Numbered from the stretch's first letter, positions 19,526 through 30,110 are shown. The stretch is DNA of 64,000 bases from Incurvaria masculella (GCA_946894095.1 OX335665.1:8504001-8568000); one strand, 5' to 3'. The notes: generated by a model not told the origin, from the letters alone. A program made the numbers and translations.

Positions 19526-20808
19526 TAGGTTGGGGAAAAAGTTTCTTCGCATTTTTTAAGAAAATTCAAAACATTTTTTAATATGGTTTATTTACATTTA
19601 ACTAAAGTATGTAGGTACCATTTTGTTCGATAACTTTTTGCCATCTTGTAGGTAGGGACATGATCCCATTGCTATAGAAATATTGGGACTTCTGATCAAT
19701 ATACCGCGACAAGTGGTTTTGGCAGTCCTCTCGTGATGTTAACCTGACACTGCCTAAAGAATTCTGAAGAGACCTAAACAGGTGGAAATCTGAAGGTGCA
19801 AGGTCAGGACTATACGGCGGATGCATTAACACCTCCCAGCCAAACTCTCTTAGTTTTTGCTGAGTGGCTAAAGATGTGTGAGGTCTAGCGTTATCATGAT
19901 GAAAAACCACACCCCTTCTGTTGATTAATTCCGGCCGCTTTCTCTCAACTTCTTGCTTTAATCTCATCAGTTGTTCGCAGTAGAGTTCAGAATCGATGGT
20001 CCTGCCTGGTGGTAACAGCTCATAATGAATAATGCCCTTCCAATCCCACCAGACACACAGCATCACCTTGTTGCGAGTTAACCCGGGTTTCGCCACAGTC
20101 TGTGAAGCTTGACCGGCCTTTGACCACGACCTTTTTCGCACGTTCTTGTCGTACGTGATCCACTTTTCATCACCAGTTATCAGCTTCTTCAAAAATGGTT
20201 CGGTTTCATTACGTCGTAATAAAGAATCACAAATGAGTACACGGTTCATTGGGTTTCTTTCAGTGAGCTCGTGAGGTACCCAAATATCGAGCTTTTTTGT
20301 GTACCCAGTTTTTTTCAAATGCGCCAAAACTGTTTTGTGGTCAATTCCTAGTTCTTCAGCTACGTCGTAACTACTGATATGCCGATCTTGCTCCACTTTT
20401 TCAAAAATGGCATCCATTTTATCCGTAATAGGGCGACCAGAGCGACGTGCATCTTTGACATCAAAATTTCCGGATTGAAAACGCTTAAACCAAATTTGTG
20501 CTACTCTCACAGACACTGCACTAGGTCCATAAACATCGCAAATTTTTTTCGCGGCTTGCGTTGCATTTTTACCTTTTTTGTAGTAAAATTTTAAAATGTA
20601 TCGAATTTCTTCATTAGATTCACTCATTTTGACAGTACGAAAAACAAATGAGAATCACACATTTTCCTAATTTGAATTTGGAATTATGTTCTTTAAAATT
20701 TAAACTTTCAATGATACCAAAACCAGCCAGATACAAATAGTATAGCCAAAGAGATTTTATTACAAGTTCATACATACTATAATGCGAAAAGACTTTTTCC
20801 CCGACCAT
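19526..20808 (-). mobile_element. mariner transposon, apparently complete
   Basis: About 1.28 kb. Inverted ends: left GGTTGGGGAAAAAGTTTCTT and right AGACTTTTTCCCCGACC, with only a few mismatches over about 26 bases. Each end is next to TA, the mariner target. It encodes one uninterrupted transposase. It lies within the LINE at 19371-21604. Confidence 0.92.
19602..20627 (-). CDS. mariner transposase, DD34D
   Basis: 341 residues, close to the usual 340-350. An N-terminal helix-turn-helix region is followed by WVPHEL (116-121) and catalytic D153 (TGDEKWITYD), D245 (HHDNARPHT) and D280 (YSPDLAPSD). There are exactly 34 residues between the second and third aspartates. No stop or frameshift is seen and the start ATG is in good position, so the protein could be functional. 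The subfamily was not determined. It cuts and pastes the element at TA sites. Confidence 0.95.
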   Translation of the reverse strand: MSESNEEIRYILKFYYKKGKNATQAAKKICDVYGPSAVSVRVAQIWFKRFQSGNFDVKDARRSGRPITDKMDAIFEKVEQDRHISSYDVAEELGIDHKTVLAHLKKTGYTKKLDIWVPHELTERNPMNRVLICDSLLRRNETEPFLKKLITGDEKWITYDKNVRKRSWSKAGQASQTVAKPGLTRNKVMLCVWWDWKGIIHYELLPPGRTIDSELYCEQLMRLKQEVERKRPELINRRGVVFHHDNARPHTSLATQQKLREFGWEVLMHPPYSPDLAPSDFHLFRSLQNSLGSVRLTSREDCQNHLSRYIDQKSQYFYSNGIMSLPTRWQKVIEQNGTYIL

Positions 20809-21264
20809 TATGTAGTGAAACGCTTCAGCAAATCCAAATAGAACTCCAGACTGATAATGCATTGTTAATATTTTTTTATTCCATCATTTATTTAAATAAT
20901 AATAAAAATAAAAAAGTTGATTTTTCTCATTAGAAATCTGAAAGTAATTCGATTTTTAGATATAAGCAAAAACAGCATATATGCATAAACAAAAAATTCC
21001 ATTTGCTTTTAGATTTCTACATTTAGTCAAAAAAGTTCGGAAATGGACACCGTTTCCGCAATGTATTTTGTATTGAAAAAGGAAACATACATTAACGAAA
21101 ATAATTCAATTCTTAGACAAGGAATCATATATTGTAAGAATGACACTTATAATCGTCAGACTTAGTTAGTTAACTTGGGGTGCCTCGTCTAACTTTGCGA
21201 TTTGGCTAGTACCAGGGCCTTAATGTGTCCTCAGCGAGACGTGCACCCAGTGGTGCTATCCTCG

Positions 21265-21585
21265 TCATTTGTCTGCGAATCTTGTCGCTAGTTCTGGTAT
21301 ACTATTTCTCTTGAGTCGAGAGAATGTTAGACTGCTGGTCCAGTCTGACTTGATAACTCTTGCTGTATGATTCAATTCTTCCTTCACTGTTCGCAGATTA
21401 AAATCTAGGCTCACATATTTATTGCTTACGTGTGGTGGAATAATAAACATGGCTCTCATTGTTTTATTTTGAAACCTTTCTAGTATTTCGATATTACTAT
21501 GGCTGGCTGTGCCCCAAAGCTGAATGCCGTAAGTCCATATAGGTTTTAGTATAGCCTTATACATAGATAGCCATTTTACTGGCAT
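21265..21585 (-). pseudogene. reverse transcriptase C-terminus of a Jockey-like LINE
   Basis: About 106 residues beginning at the 5' truncation point. The stretch AILKPIWTYGIQLWGTASHS is typical of Jockey-clade reverse transcriptases just after the polymerase core, followed by IEILERFQNKTMRAM. The catalytic FADD region and the endonuclease are missing, so it is a dead fragment. Confidence 0.85.
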
Positions 21586-21819
21586 CTGTCAACTGTGAAT
21601 TGTGAGTTTTCTCAAGTGATATAAAGACATTGATTAAAATCTGACAACGTTTAGGGTTAGGGAAACGTCAGGGCCTGGAAGGAGATTTCGCCAATTGCAA
21701 TCGCCGTGTAAAATTGTGACTTGGCCAATGGACAAAGAATGCATTTCTTAAAATTTGTAAATCTTAGATATCCTGTGACTTCACGACAGCCTTAACTTAG
21801 CTAAAACAGTAAACAGTTG

Positions 21820-22049
21820 CCGTCCGTCCGTCCGTCCGTCCGTCTGTCACAGGGCTGTATCTCAGTAACCGCAACAGGTAGACAGCTGAAATTTTCACGG
21901 AGTGTCTATTTATTTTGCCGCTATAACAACAAATAGGTAAGATAAAAAAATTAAAGGGGGCTCCCATACAAAAAACGTGATTATTTTTGTATTTTTTTTA
22001 CGATGGTACGGAACCCTTCGTGTGCGAGTCCGACTCGCACTTGGCCGGT
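21820..22049 (+). repeat. F3 repeat, 5' truncated
   Basis: Starts within the (GTCC)n tract and runs to GAGTCCGACTCGCACTTGG and CCGG. Confidence 0.8.
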
Positions 22050-22491
22050 GTTTTGTCTATGCCTCAAGCGAACTTAGTTATTCGAAATCATTGAACATCT
22101 TTGACCCGTCATCATAGAAGTTTCACTTCAAAATCAGCCGAAGGCTTCAGCGCGTTACGAAGGCGGCGGAGGCGGCGGCGCGTCGCTCGAGTAATTACTC
22201 CAGTCGTAACGAGTCGGTCGCAGGTGCGAATTAAAATGAACTCCAGCTATATTTATCGCAACAGGGGGCACAGAAGTGATGCGATGGTATTTATGCGCTA
22301 TCGTAACTTTCGGCAAGGCGCCGCGCGTAAACTCTGTCTAAACACTCATTCGACTCGCGCTCGTGTTATACGGTAACTTATCTAAAACCCATTCGCCGGA
22401 GTTTCTTCGCCGCGTTTAGTTATGGGTGAAAGGATCTGTCGTTACTTAAGAGTTGGGGTATAAATACCCTAGTTCAGCATGAATGGAAATG
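22050..22491. other. mixed GC-rich stretch without a supported gene
   Basis: Around 22,140-22,380 the sequence is rich in CpG (GGCGGCGGAGGCGGCGGCGC) and has a 91-codon open frame on the plus strand that looks low-complexity. No splice or family evidence. A 5' non-coding exon or promoter cannot be excluded. Confidence 0.3.
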
Positions 22492-23119
22492 TTAAGGGCG
22501 TGATAGGTGCCGATTCCCTTCAGTTTGATAATGACGTAACAACAAAGTAAATCATATTCTTATTTTTCATTTTTTTCTCAGTTAATTGTTCGTTTATTTA
22601 AAACCAATTAGATATGTACTTCCTGCATATTATTATAATTCATGGCGTATTCACTGCTTAAGAGTATATGTTTGACTATTTTTAAGGGATGGGGTAATGT
22701 ATCATGTGTACCATATCACTCTGTTCGTGGACCAAATAAATAAAAAAAAAACAATAAAAAAACAACAAAAAATTAAATTCAATTATATCAAAAAATAACC
22801 ACCGCTAATTTTGATAATCAAACAATTTAATATGTAGATTGATAGTCTAGCTATAATTTAAACATAAAACTGCGAGTCTCTGACACTTTTTGTTCTCAAA
22901 TTAAACAAATATTCATACAATTTCATAAACAAAGTTTCGACACAGAATATGAACGTCAGATATTTACCGTTTCATGCTTCAAATATAGCTAGACCATCAA
23001 AGAAACTTTCATATTTTTAAATTGTAATTTAAAGTAACTATATTAAAAAAATATATAGAATATGGTTTCACTTACGCCCTTATGGAACTGAATGCAATCA
23101 GGTGTTATCACACCCTTAA
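22492..23119. repeat. TTAA-flanked MITE, TTAAGGGCGTGATA ends
   Basis: Left end TTAAGGGCGTGATAGG, right end TTATCACACCCTTAA, inverted. The right 320 bases match a second copy at 23578-23882. No coding frame. Confidence 0.65.
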
Positions 23120-23407
23120 GCGTCCAAGAAGATGGCGTCACGGTGATTCGCAACTGTTTCTGATGTACTTAAAAATATTCATTCAGTGGAAAGCAGAATA
23201 ATAAGTAGCTATCTGTGCAATCTCTAAGAATAATTACAAATATAAGATGGAATTTATAGAGAACTATGTATAGTTAAAAAGTACCCAGGTGACACCATCA
23301 TTACTAAATCCGTCAATCAGCGAACCGTATCTCATGAAAGATAGCGGAATTAAATTGTCAAAGAATATGTATTTATATTGGCGAACGACAGATATAAATA
23401 AACAAGT

Positions 23408-23490
23408 AGGCCTCCCATACAAGAAATGTGATTTTTGCGTTAAATCTTTTACGATATTACGGAACCCTTCGTGTGCGAGTCCGACTCGCA
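23408..23490 (+). repeat. F3 repeat 3' fragment
   Basis: CTCCCATACAAGAAATGTGA through CCTTCGTGTGCGAGTCCGAC and TCGCA. Only the last third of the family is present. Confidence 0.65.
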
Positions 23491-23577
23491 ATTATTATAA
23501 ATTGTTTGATGACATCAAATGCTTAGTGCACTCGGCCCTACAGCTTTTACATTTAGTTAACATTTATATATATTTAA

Positions 23578-23882
23578 AAATAACCATAATGAATTTTGAT
23601 AATCCAAAAAGTAAATATGTAGATTGATGGTCTTGCTATAATTTTAACATAAAACTGTAGAGGGCTTTGTGTTCTCAAGTTAGACAAATTGTTATCAACT
23701 TTCATAAATCAAGTTTAAGCGCAGAATATTAGTGTCACATATTTACCGTTATAGGCTTCAAATATAGCTAGACCTCTTTCATCTTTTTCGAAATTCCAAA
23801 GTAGGTAGTAGTAATTATTTTAAATAATAAAATACGGTTTCACTGTGGAGTTAAATGCAATCAGGTTTTATCACGCCCTTAA
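23578..23882. repeat. second copy of the TTAAGGGCGTGATA MITE, right part
   Basis: Shares AAATATAGCTAGACC, CAGATATTTACCGTT-like and AATGCAATCAGG blocks with 22800-23119 and ends TTATCACGCCCTTAA. Confidence 0.65.
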
Positions 23883-23912
23883 TTGATAAATGTTACATGA
23901 TAAAAGTACCGC

Positions 23913-23982
23913 TGAGGGCCGGGAGGACTGGAGAAAAATTGGAGAGGCGTATATCCAGCAGTGGACGCGAACACGCTGACTA
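23913..23982 (+). pseudogene. RTE-type LINE C-terminal fragment
   Basis: Encodes EGREDWRKIGEAYIQQW followed shortly by a stop, the usual end of RTE-like polyproteins. Only about 22 codons survive. Confidence 0.6.
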
Positions 23983-24325
23983 ACTGACAGACAGGTAGCG
24001 ATGCCGATGGGTCTGAATCTAATGATTGCCTTATTTTACCTAATTGTTATGGTTTGTAAGTGTCAATGTATGGGAAGTTAAAGCATAAATTCCTACGAAA
24101 GACTGTGGCGCCATCTATATGGACGAACAAAACCCCTTAATACTTTTGAAAATGTTTGACATTTTACGAGCCAACTTACCTAATACACTGAAAGGGATAC
24201 AATTAGATTGTTCATAACATATCGAGACCTTGTTTACCCTTTGGACAGAAGCCAAGATTGCCTAATGTGTACCAGCTGTCAATGACTTTGGGGATAGATT
24301 CTTTAGGTTAATGCAAATAATATAT

Positions 24326-24851
24326 TTAAGGCCCCTCCTGGCGAGACTAACTCATTCGCGGGTATGGTACGAAACTGTGCTATTTCGCTCTGGGACCTTA
24401 TCTGTTTCCAAGAAAAAGACAGGCTCCGTGACGAGGAGGATGCAACATGTCCACAGAGTAGACAATGCGCATAGTGTATGATTTGGTAAGATTTACGAAA
24501 ATTTTAATTACAAAACGATTTACAGCTAAAAGTAAGCCACGACTGCTGCAGTCAAAAATCGAACAAGAACCAAAGTGATGTGTAGTGACTAATCTTTTTA
24601 AGATGTTTTTACTTTATCGTTGAGTAATCCACCTCCAAAGTTATTGTATAAAACGCGCGAAAAATTCTAACTTTCGGACCTTATAACTTAGAAACCAAAA
24701 ACAATTTTACAATGTCAACGGTCATCAGACATCTACCTAGTTCGATGAAATAAAGCTATTTTGAGCTAAGTTTGGGATCTTTGACAATAAATATGGGCAT
24801 AATCTTCTTTCTACGTTTGTAAGGGGAGTTCAGCGGGAAGGCCCATCTTAA
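24326..24851 (-). repeat. F1 MITE, diverged copy
   Basis: Recognisable by ACTAACTCATTCGCGGGTAT, TGCGCATAGTGTATGATTTG and the closing GGCCCATCTTAA. Ends are mutated (GGCCCCTCCTGG for GGTGGCCCAACCCG), so it is older than the other copies. Confidence 0.75.
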
Positions 24852-24968
24852 ATGTAATTTTTCTGTGCTTTGAGCATAGAAATGTTTCAGTTTCCCTACA
24901 TACGAATTCGTTAAATGACTGTGAAATTACGGGAAAAAAGACTGAAAGCACGAAAACGTGATTAGGCA

Positions 24969-25182
24969 TTTTTTTTATGTAACTGGACATGGATGGCTTA
25001 TACCAAACTGACCGTCAGATATTCGCCTAACACACCACATGGGAACTAGGTGCCATGCCAGGACCTTCCTTATATTGCTCGGCTGCAATGGATTGGATGG
25101 AAAACACTGACAATTGTACCAAATGCGATGGTACCAACCAACAATCAATGGAAAAAAAATACAAAATTACCAACCTGACGAA
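24969..25182 (-). repeat. SINE body fragment, tandem unit 1
   Basis: T run, ATGTAACTGGACATGG, shared body up to the GATGGTACCAACC block, then CAATCAATGGAAAAAAAATA and CCAACCTGACGAAC. The 5' head is missing. The next 219 bases repeat the same arrangement. Confidence 0.7.
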
Positions 25183-25401
25183 CTTTTTTTTTTATGTGAC
25201 TGGACATGGATGGCTAATACCACACCTTCTGTAATGGCATTAGCCCAACACATCACATGGGAACTAGGTGCCATGCCAGGACCTTTCTTATATTGCTCGG
25301 CTACAATGGATTGGATGGAAAAAACTGACAATTGTACCAAATGCGATGGTACCAACCAACAATCAATGGAAAAAAAATACAAAATTACCAACCTGACGAA
25401 C
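25183..25401 (-). repeat. SINE body fragment, tandem unit 2
   Basis: Near-identical to 24969-25182, including the same foreign tail AAAATTACCAACCTGACGAA. The shared junction shows that one truncated unit was duplicated, not inserted twice. Confidence 0.7.
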
Positions 25402-25774
25402 TTTTTTTTTATGTGACTGGACATGGATGGCTAATACCACACCTTCTGTAATGGCATTAGCCCAACACACCACATGGGAACTAGGTGCCATACCTTCCTT
25501 ATATTGCACGGCTACATTGAACTGGATGGAAAACACGGACAATTTTCATTGCCGCTTCGACCATCGTTCATCCAATGCGATGGTACCAACCCGCCCGGGA
25601 TTAACCCTACCACCTAGTAAGTAAGGAAGGGGACCTACAGTTTAACGCGGAATCCGAACCACGGCCAGCCTCTCTCAACGGTCTAATGGTCACCCATCCA
25701 AGACCAGACCGGACCCAGCGTTGCTTAACTTCGGAGAGCGATCGCCGAAGTGTCGCGCCACTGGGCCACTGAGG
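25402..25774 (-). repeat. 5S rRNA-headed SINE
   Basis: Third unit of the tandem. T run, ATGTGACTGGACATGG, body, then a head that reads on the minus strand CCGAAGTTAAGCAACG and CTTGGATGGGTGACC, the internal promoter of 5S rRNA genes. Confidence 0.85.
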
Positions 25775-25775
25775 C

Positions 25776-25890
25776 TGTTTCTTGTCGGCTCTTCTTCGCC
25801 AGAAGTAATCGAACGTACAGGAAAAAAATGACGAATCCGAGTGTGTAATATACATCTAATGGAAGGAATAAAGAGACTGAAACTGAAGTT
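25776..25890 (+). repeat. tail fragment with CTTCTTCGCCAGAAG
   Basis: TTTCTTGTCGGCTCTTCTTC to AATAAAGAGACTGAAACTGA. Same unit as 16020 and 44112 (inverted). Confidence 0.55.
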
Positions 25891-26489
25891 TCCGTTCCAG
25901 TCCGGGAAGTAAGGACCTACAGTTTTACTTGGAATCCGAAAAATTAGGAGGTTCTTGGTTTGTCCGTTTTTTTTTGTGCATGTTACTCGATATCTCCGTA
26001 AAATTATCAACCGATTTGAATAATATTTTTTCTCATCAGAAGGGTACGAGTATATCTCAGGGTGGTCTTTTCATAAATTGTATGAAAGAATAACACTCCT
26101 AAGGGTGGGAAATACTAACAAGATTAAAAAAAAACCGTATTAAAAGACATTGAACCAACTTCAAACACTTAATTAATAATTAATAATACCCTTTTATTTC
26201 TCCTATTTATTTTACACTAGCTGCGGTACCCGGCTCCGCTCGGGTTAGTGTCGGCTAAATTATCTCATGGATAAAAAGTAGCCCACATGACTGGTCCAAA
26301 ATAGGGTCAAACTGGTCCAGGACAATGTATCCATGTACCAAATTTAATCAAGATCGTTCGAGCCGAAATAGCATGATTTAATGAGGAACATCCAATAATT
26401 CCCATTTAGAGCTTCGTTGACGTTTGGTGGCTATTTAAAAAAAAACATTTGCCGCGAGAACCTTTCTGCACTTTCACTGCTACATTGCT

Positions 26490-26602
26490 TACCTAGTAAG
26501 TAACGTGTAACGTAGGTAAGTTTTGCGTGGACTCCAACCCACAGCCAGCCTCAACATCGAAAACAGTAACCCATCTCGAACCTGACTGCTCCCAGAGATG
26601 CT
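26490..26602 (-). repeat. decayed 5S-headed SINE fragment
   Basis: CTAGTAAGTAACG, GACTCCAACCCACAGCCAGC and AGTAACCCATCTCGAACCTG follow the order of the 5S-headed SINE with many substitutions. Confidence 0.45.
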
Positions 26603-27282
26603 ATACATTGATAAAATACGCATATAAATCAGGTAAGTGGTTCGCATGTTATAAGACTTTAAGACTCACTACTTACCCTTCTGGTAATGAAGCGTTATAT
26701 TATGTAATCTATAAGTTTTTAGTAGAATCAGGCTAGACGTAGATACAATGCACATCTAAATCGAGTAATTGGTTCTCAAGGATTTTATTCTGTTGGTCGC
26801 TCCTCCGGCGATTTAGCGTGATGCCAAGTAGTCCTAAAGTTGCAGGAAATACCAAGCCGTACTTCAGTAAAAGTAAGCGCTGCCGCCGCAAAGCCGAGCC
26901 GTGCATAGCGTTGCAGTTTGTATGACAGCCCCATCTTAGCGTAAGCGGAACTGAATTCTATTTAGCCAATCCTAATTCCCGGGTAGTTAAATGTACATGT
27001 ACTAAGTTTTACAAATCGCTAGTGCCTTGAAAATTCGCCAAACGGACACCAAACAGTCACGACGTCTGCCCTCCCCCCGCCGCCGCTCCCCGCCACCGCC
27101 CCCGGCTCCTCTTCCCCTAGTGTGAAGTATCGCTACCGGCATCGTTTTCGCAGCCCCGTGAAAGTTCTAAAGCCCATGGGCACATAAATTGTAGCCTATG
27201 TGTTATTCTGATGTATAAGCTATATTATTGTAAAGTTTCATTAGAATCCATTCAGTAGTTTTTACGTGAAAGAGTAACAAAC

Positions 27283-27324
27283 ATCCATCCATCCATCCAT
27301 CCATCCATCCATCCATCCATCCAT
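27283..27324 (+). repeat. (ATCC)n microsatellite
   Basis: About ten CATC/ATCC units at the 3' end of the repeat at 26216. The 52764 copy has only two units. Confidence 0.85.
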
Positions 27325-27944
27325 TATTACTAACTTTCCCCTTTATATTATTTATTAGATGCTAGTTTTTAATCTATAAGAAGATTGATATTTTTCAAAC
27401 ACTAAGAGGTATTAAATAATATCATAGATTAAACAAGCTCTTTTAATCGATGATAATATTTTTAATCATTCGTACCCTTTAATAGAAGGCGGTACAAAAG
27501 CACACTAGTATAATAATAATAATAATATAAAAAATAAAGCAATGTATAATAGAATCCTTCTGTGGAATGGGGGCGGGAGAATAGAAGTATTATTTAATAT
27601 CTCTTATTTTTTGAAGTCGGGTCAACGGTTTTTAAAAGAACACTTCAAATAAGTCAGTGGCGAAGTTGGGACAGACACTGCTGTTACATTCGATATGTGT
27701 TTGAGCCCTAAATGTTTTCTAACATATCATTTTAAATAAATATACTTTCCAAGTTACATATATCTTTCTCTAATGGCGAGTGAATTTCTGCAAATGAGGC
27801 AACACTATGAAAACAACACCGTTAAAAGCGCGAATATTTTGATTGGTCGAGTGATCTTGATACTTGCAGACGGTTAAATATTTTTAGGGTCCGTCGCAAA
27901 AAGCTAAAAATACACTCTTGCGGTCTGGCTTTATCCTGAATTGT

Positions 27945-28175
27945 TCTCCTATTAACGGTTGTTTAATAATTCTAAAAATATTACGGATATAAATAAGTGC
28001 ATTTAATTGTGCACGAATCCGTTAATTTAACTCAAAACTTCATACATTTTGAGGAAAAGCTAGTTTATCTTAAATTATTCTCCTATTAACGGTTGTTTGA
28101 AAATTCTAATAAATATATATTTATATACATAGGCACACTTATGTAATTGTGCACCAACTATTTTTTTTTTCGTTT
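27945..28175 (+). repeat. partial tandem duplication of about 126 bp
   Basis: TTCTCCTATTAACGGTTGTT occurs at about 27,950 and 28,076, each followed by a related AATTCTAA... and GTGCA(T/C) stretch. A second short direct repeat (ATTAACTAACTGATATGG-like) occurs at 28,395-28,510. No gene is evident between 27,363 and 28,980. Confidence 0.5.
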
Positions 28176-28984
28176 AAAAATAATACTTTTTGAGACAAGC
28201 TAGATTTTTGAAGCGCTAATTTTGTAAGAAGTTGAAAAATAACCATCAGGTGAGGGCAAATTTCTTCCATGTTGAGGATTGAGGGGACCGAGTTTATGTA
28301 AACACGTTCACCATAGAACCTTTTTTTAAATTTAAGATTATACAATGACATCTACATCAAAAAAAATATATAAATACAATCGTTTTTACAAGTAATCAGA
28401 GATAAAAATGTCCACACATTAACTAACTGATATGGCCTTTTTACAAATAATCAGAAAAAAATATGTCTAGATATTAATTAACTGATATAGCCCCAAATTA
28501 ACGGCAATTTTAAATCAATTGAAATATTAAAATTATCAAATACATGTATTTTTTTATTTAACTTCCAGTTGAAATAAATGTATGTGATCATTATTTTCAA
28601 AATCTAGTCGACTGAGATTCTTTGCACGAACCAACCAAAAAAGAAATCAAAATTATTTATTCAACAAAATTTTTATTAAAAGATTCTAGTGATTATTCCA
28701 AAGTTTCCCGTTTCAAATCAGGACGATTCGTGTTAAAAATCAACCCGAGCGGAGCCTGGTAATATAGTAAGAAATCTTCACGGGCATACACAGAAGAACC
28801 CTTCAAATTTTCAAAAAAATCGGATCGATATGCATGGGGTGAAATGCGATGGGCCTTTTGTATTATTATTACTCACCGAAACCCACATGTATAATATATT
28901 TTTAAGTCAACGCAAGCGCAGTCAACTCTGAGTCTGGTGTTTGATGCTTCATTATCTTTGCCAAAAAACTATCAAAATCATTGA

Positions 28985-29110
28985 ATCTCACTATCCGTAG
29001 TAAAAGCGTTCGACGAGTGATCGTTCTCGCGACGAGCGACGACTTACTAATCGCGGCGCCGTCTCGCTCTCACGCGCGGAGGGCCCAGGGAGCGAGCAGG
29101 ACGGCCGATG
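28985..29110. other. GC-rich, CpG-dense stretch
   Basis: GTGATCGTTCTCGCGACGAG through GCGCGGAGGGCCCAGGGAGC in AT-rich surroundings. It could be a promoter or a 5' non-coding exon of a host gene, perhaps the one at 35.9 kb, but no splice donor is assigned. Confidence 0.3.
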
Positions 29111-29280
29111 ACGGTTGATAGTGTTAAGTTGTACTCGTACAGTCACCGCAGATAGCTATTTTATTATTAATATTATTATCATTCACAACTCTCCCATAGA
29201 AATATTGCAGAATGTTCTTCCTACACGGATTAACATAAAAAAAATTGTTCTATTACAAACAAATAATAAAAAAGTATTTA

Positions 29281-29609
29281 AGGTGGGCCCATAAGCATCA
29301 CAAAATTACGCCTTCCAAGCATACGTAGTTTACTGATATATTTTTTATGTTTGGCATTTAATACCAGGCAACAAATATATGTGTTTGCGTGTTTTTTTAG
29401 GTAAATGCAAGATTTTCTTTTTGATTTCATTTGATCCAGTCTGGATTTAAAAAAAAACGTTCAGACACAGTTATCTGTTGCCTGATATTAGATATATAAT
29501 ATCAATTCAATTGAAACAGTGGTCTTTAAAGGATTAGTAAATTACTTTTTCGAATCATTTAGTTAGTAAACGCTGTTTACTAATCATTTTGGTTGCGGGC
29601 CATTCGTTA
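29281..29609. repeat. F7 MITE, diverged copy
   Basis: Starts AAGGTGGGCCCATAAGCATC-like and contains AATACCAGGCAACAAATATA and GTTATCTGTTGCCTGATATT in inverted positions, as in the copies at 50092, 59449 and 62713. Confidence 0.55.
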
Positions 29610-30110
29610 GGAAAGACACCCTCCGGTAGCATAGGTTCCGGGCCATTCTTAAGGAAATACACCCTTTTTTTTTTTTTTTTTATGTGACTGGACATGGATG
29701 GCTAATACCACACCTTCTGTCATGGTATTAGCCCAACACACCACATGGGAACTAGGTGCCATGCCAGGACCTTCCTTATATTGCACGGCTACATTGAACT
29801 GGATGGAAAACACGGACAATTTTCATTGCCGCTTCGACCATCGTTCATCCAATGCGATGGTACCAACCCGGGCGGGATAAACCCTACCACCTAGTAAGTA
29901 AGGAAGGGGACCTACCGTTTAACGTGGAATCCGAACCACGGCCAGCCTCTCTCAACGGTCGAATGGTCACCCATCCAAGACCAGACCGGACCCAGCGTTG
30001 CTTAACTTCGGAGAGCGATCGCCGAAGTGTCGCGCCACTGGGCCACTGAGGCCACTGGGCCTCCGGGAGCATAGCTTCTGGGCCATTCTTAAAGAAAGAC
30101 ACCCGTCGGA
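29597..30110 (+). repeat. 44-bp minisatellite split by a SINE
   Basis: Units of the form GGGCCATTCTTAAGGAAA, GACACCCTCCGG, AGCATAGGTTC begin at about 29,597, 29,640 and, beyond the SINE, near 30,070. The second unit is interrupted after ATACACCC and resumes with GGGCCTCCGGGAGCATAG. Confidence 0.6.
29665..30051 (-). repeat. 5S rRNA-headed SINE, best copy
   Basis: A poly-T of about 18 bases, body, and a 5S-type head. On the minus strand the box-A-like GAAGTTAAGC (30000-30009) and box-C-like TGGATGGGTGACC (29965-29977) stand at 5S spacing. The outermost bases (CCTCAGTGGCCCAGTGGCGC) resemble the start of the tRNA-type head. Confidence 0.88.

Larger units (their letters stand above)
19371..21604 (-). 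mobile_element. 5'-truncated Jockey-like LINE
   Basis: The plus-strand T run at 19371-19386 is the poly-A tail of a minus-strand insertion. The 12-base sequence AGTTTTCTCAAG stands at 19359-19370 and again at 21605-21616, which is a target-site duplication. The element keeps only the end of its reverse transcriptase frame (21265-21585) and a 3' region that is interrupted by mariner (19526-20808). Without mariner it is about 950 bases long. Confidence 0.85.
18690..21795 (+). repeat. F2 MITE expanded by nested insertions
   Basis: Left end TTAAGGAGGGTCGTCAATTG, right end GACTTCACGACAGCCTTAA. It is split by a SINE (18749-19157) and by a LINE (19371-21604), which itself holds a mariner element. 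Without these, about 460 bases of MITE remain, colinear with the other copies. Confidence 0.75.
26216..27362 (+). repeat. GGTACCCGGCTCCGCTC repeat with inserted sequence
   Basis: Starts CTAGCTGCGGTACCCGGCTC and ends in the block GTTTCATTAGAATCCATTCA, GTGAAAGAGTAACAAACATC and an (ATCC)n array. The compact copy at 52764-53022 is only about 260 bases, so here the element holds about 0.9 kb of extra DNA, including a decayed SINE piece (26490-26602). Confidence 0.6.

Noticed and set aside
25114..25624. Frames in SINE bodies beginning MANTTPSVM
   Set aside because: Recur in every 5S-headed SINE copy (also 29698 and 33994). They are translations of a polymerase III element.
29930..30051. 5S rRNA gene
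   Set aside because: Only the internal promoter part matches; the 5' and 3' stems of 5S rRNA are absent and a SINE body is attached.
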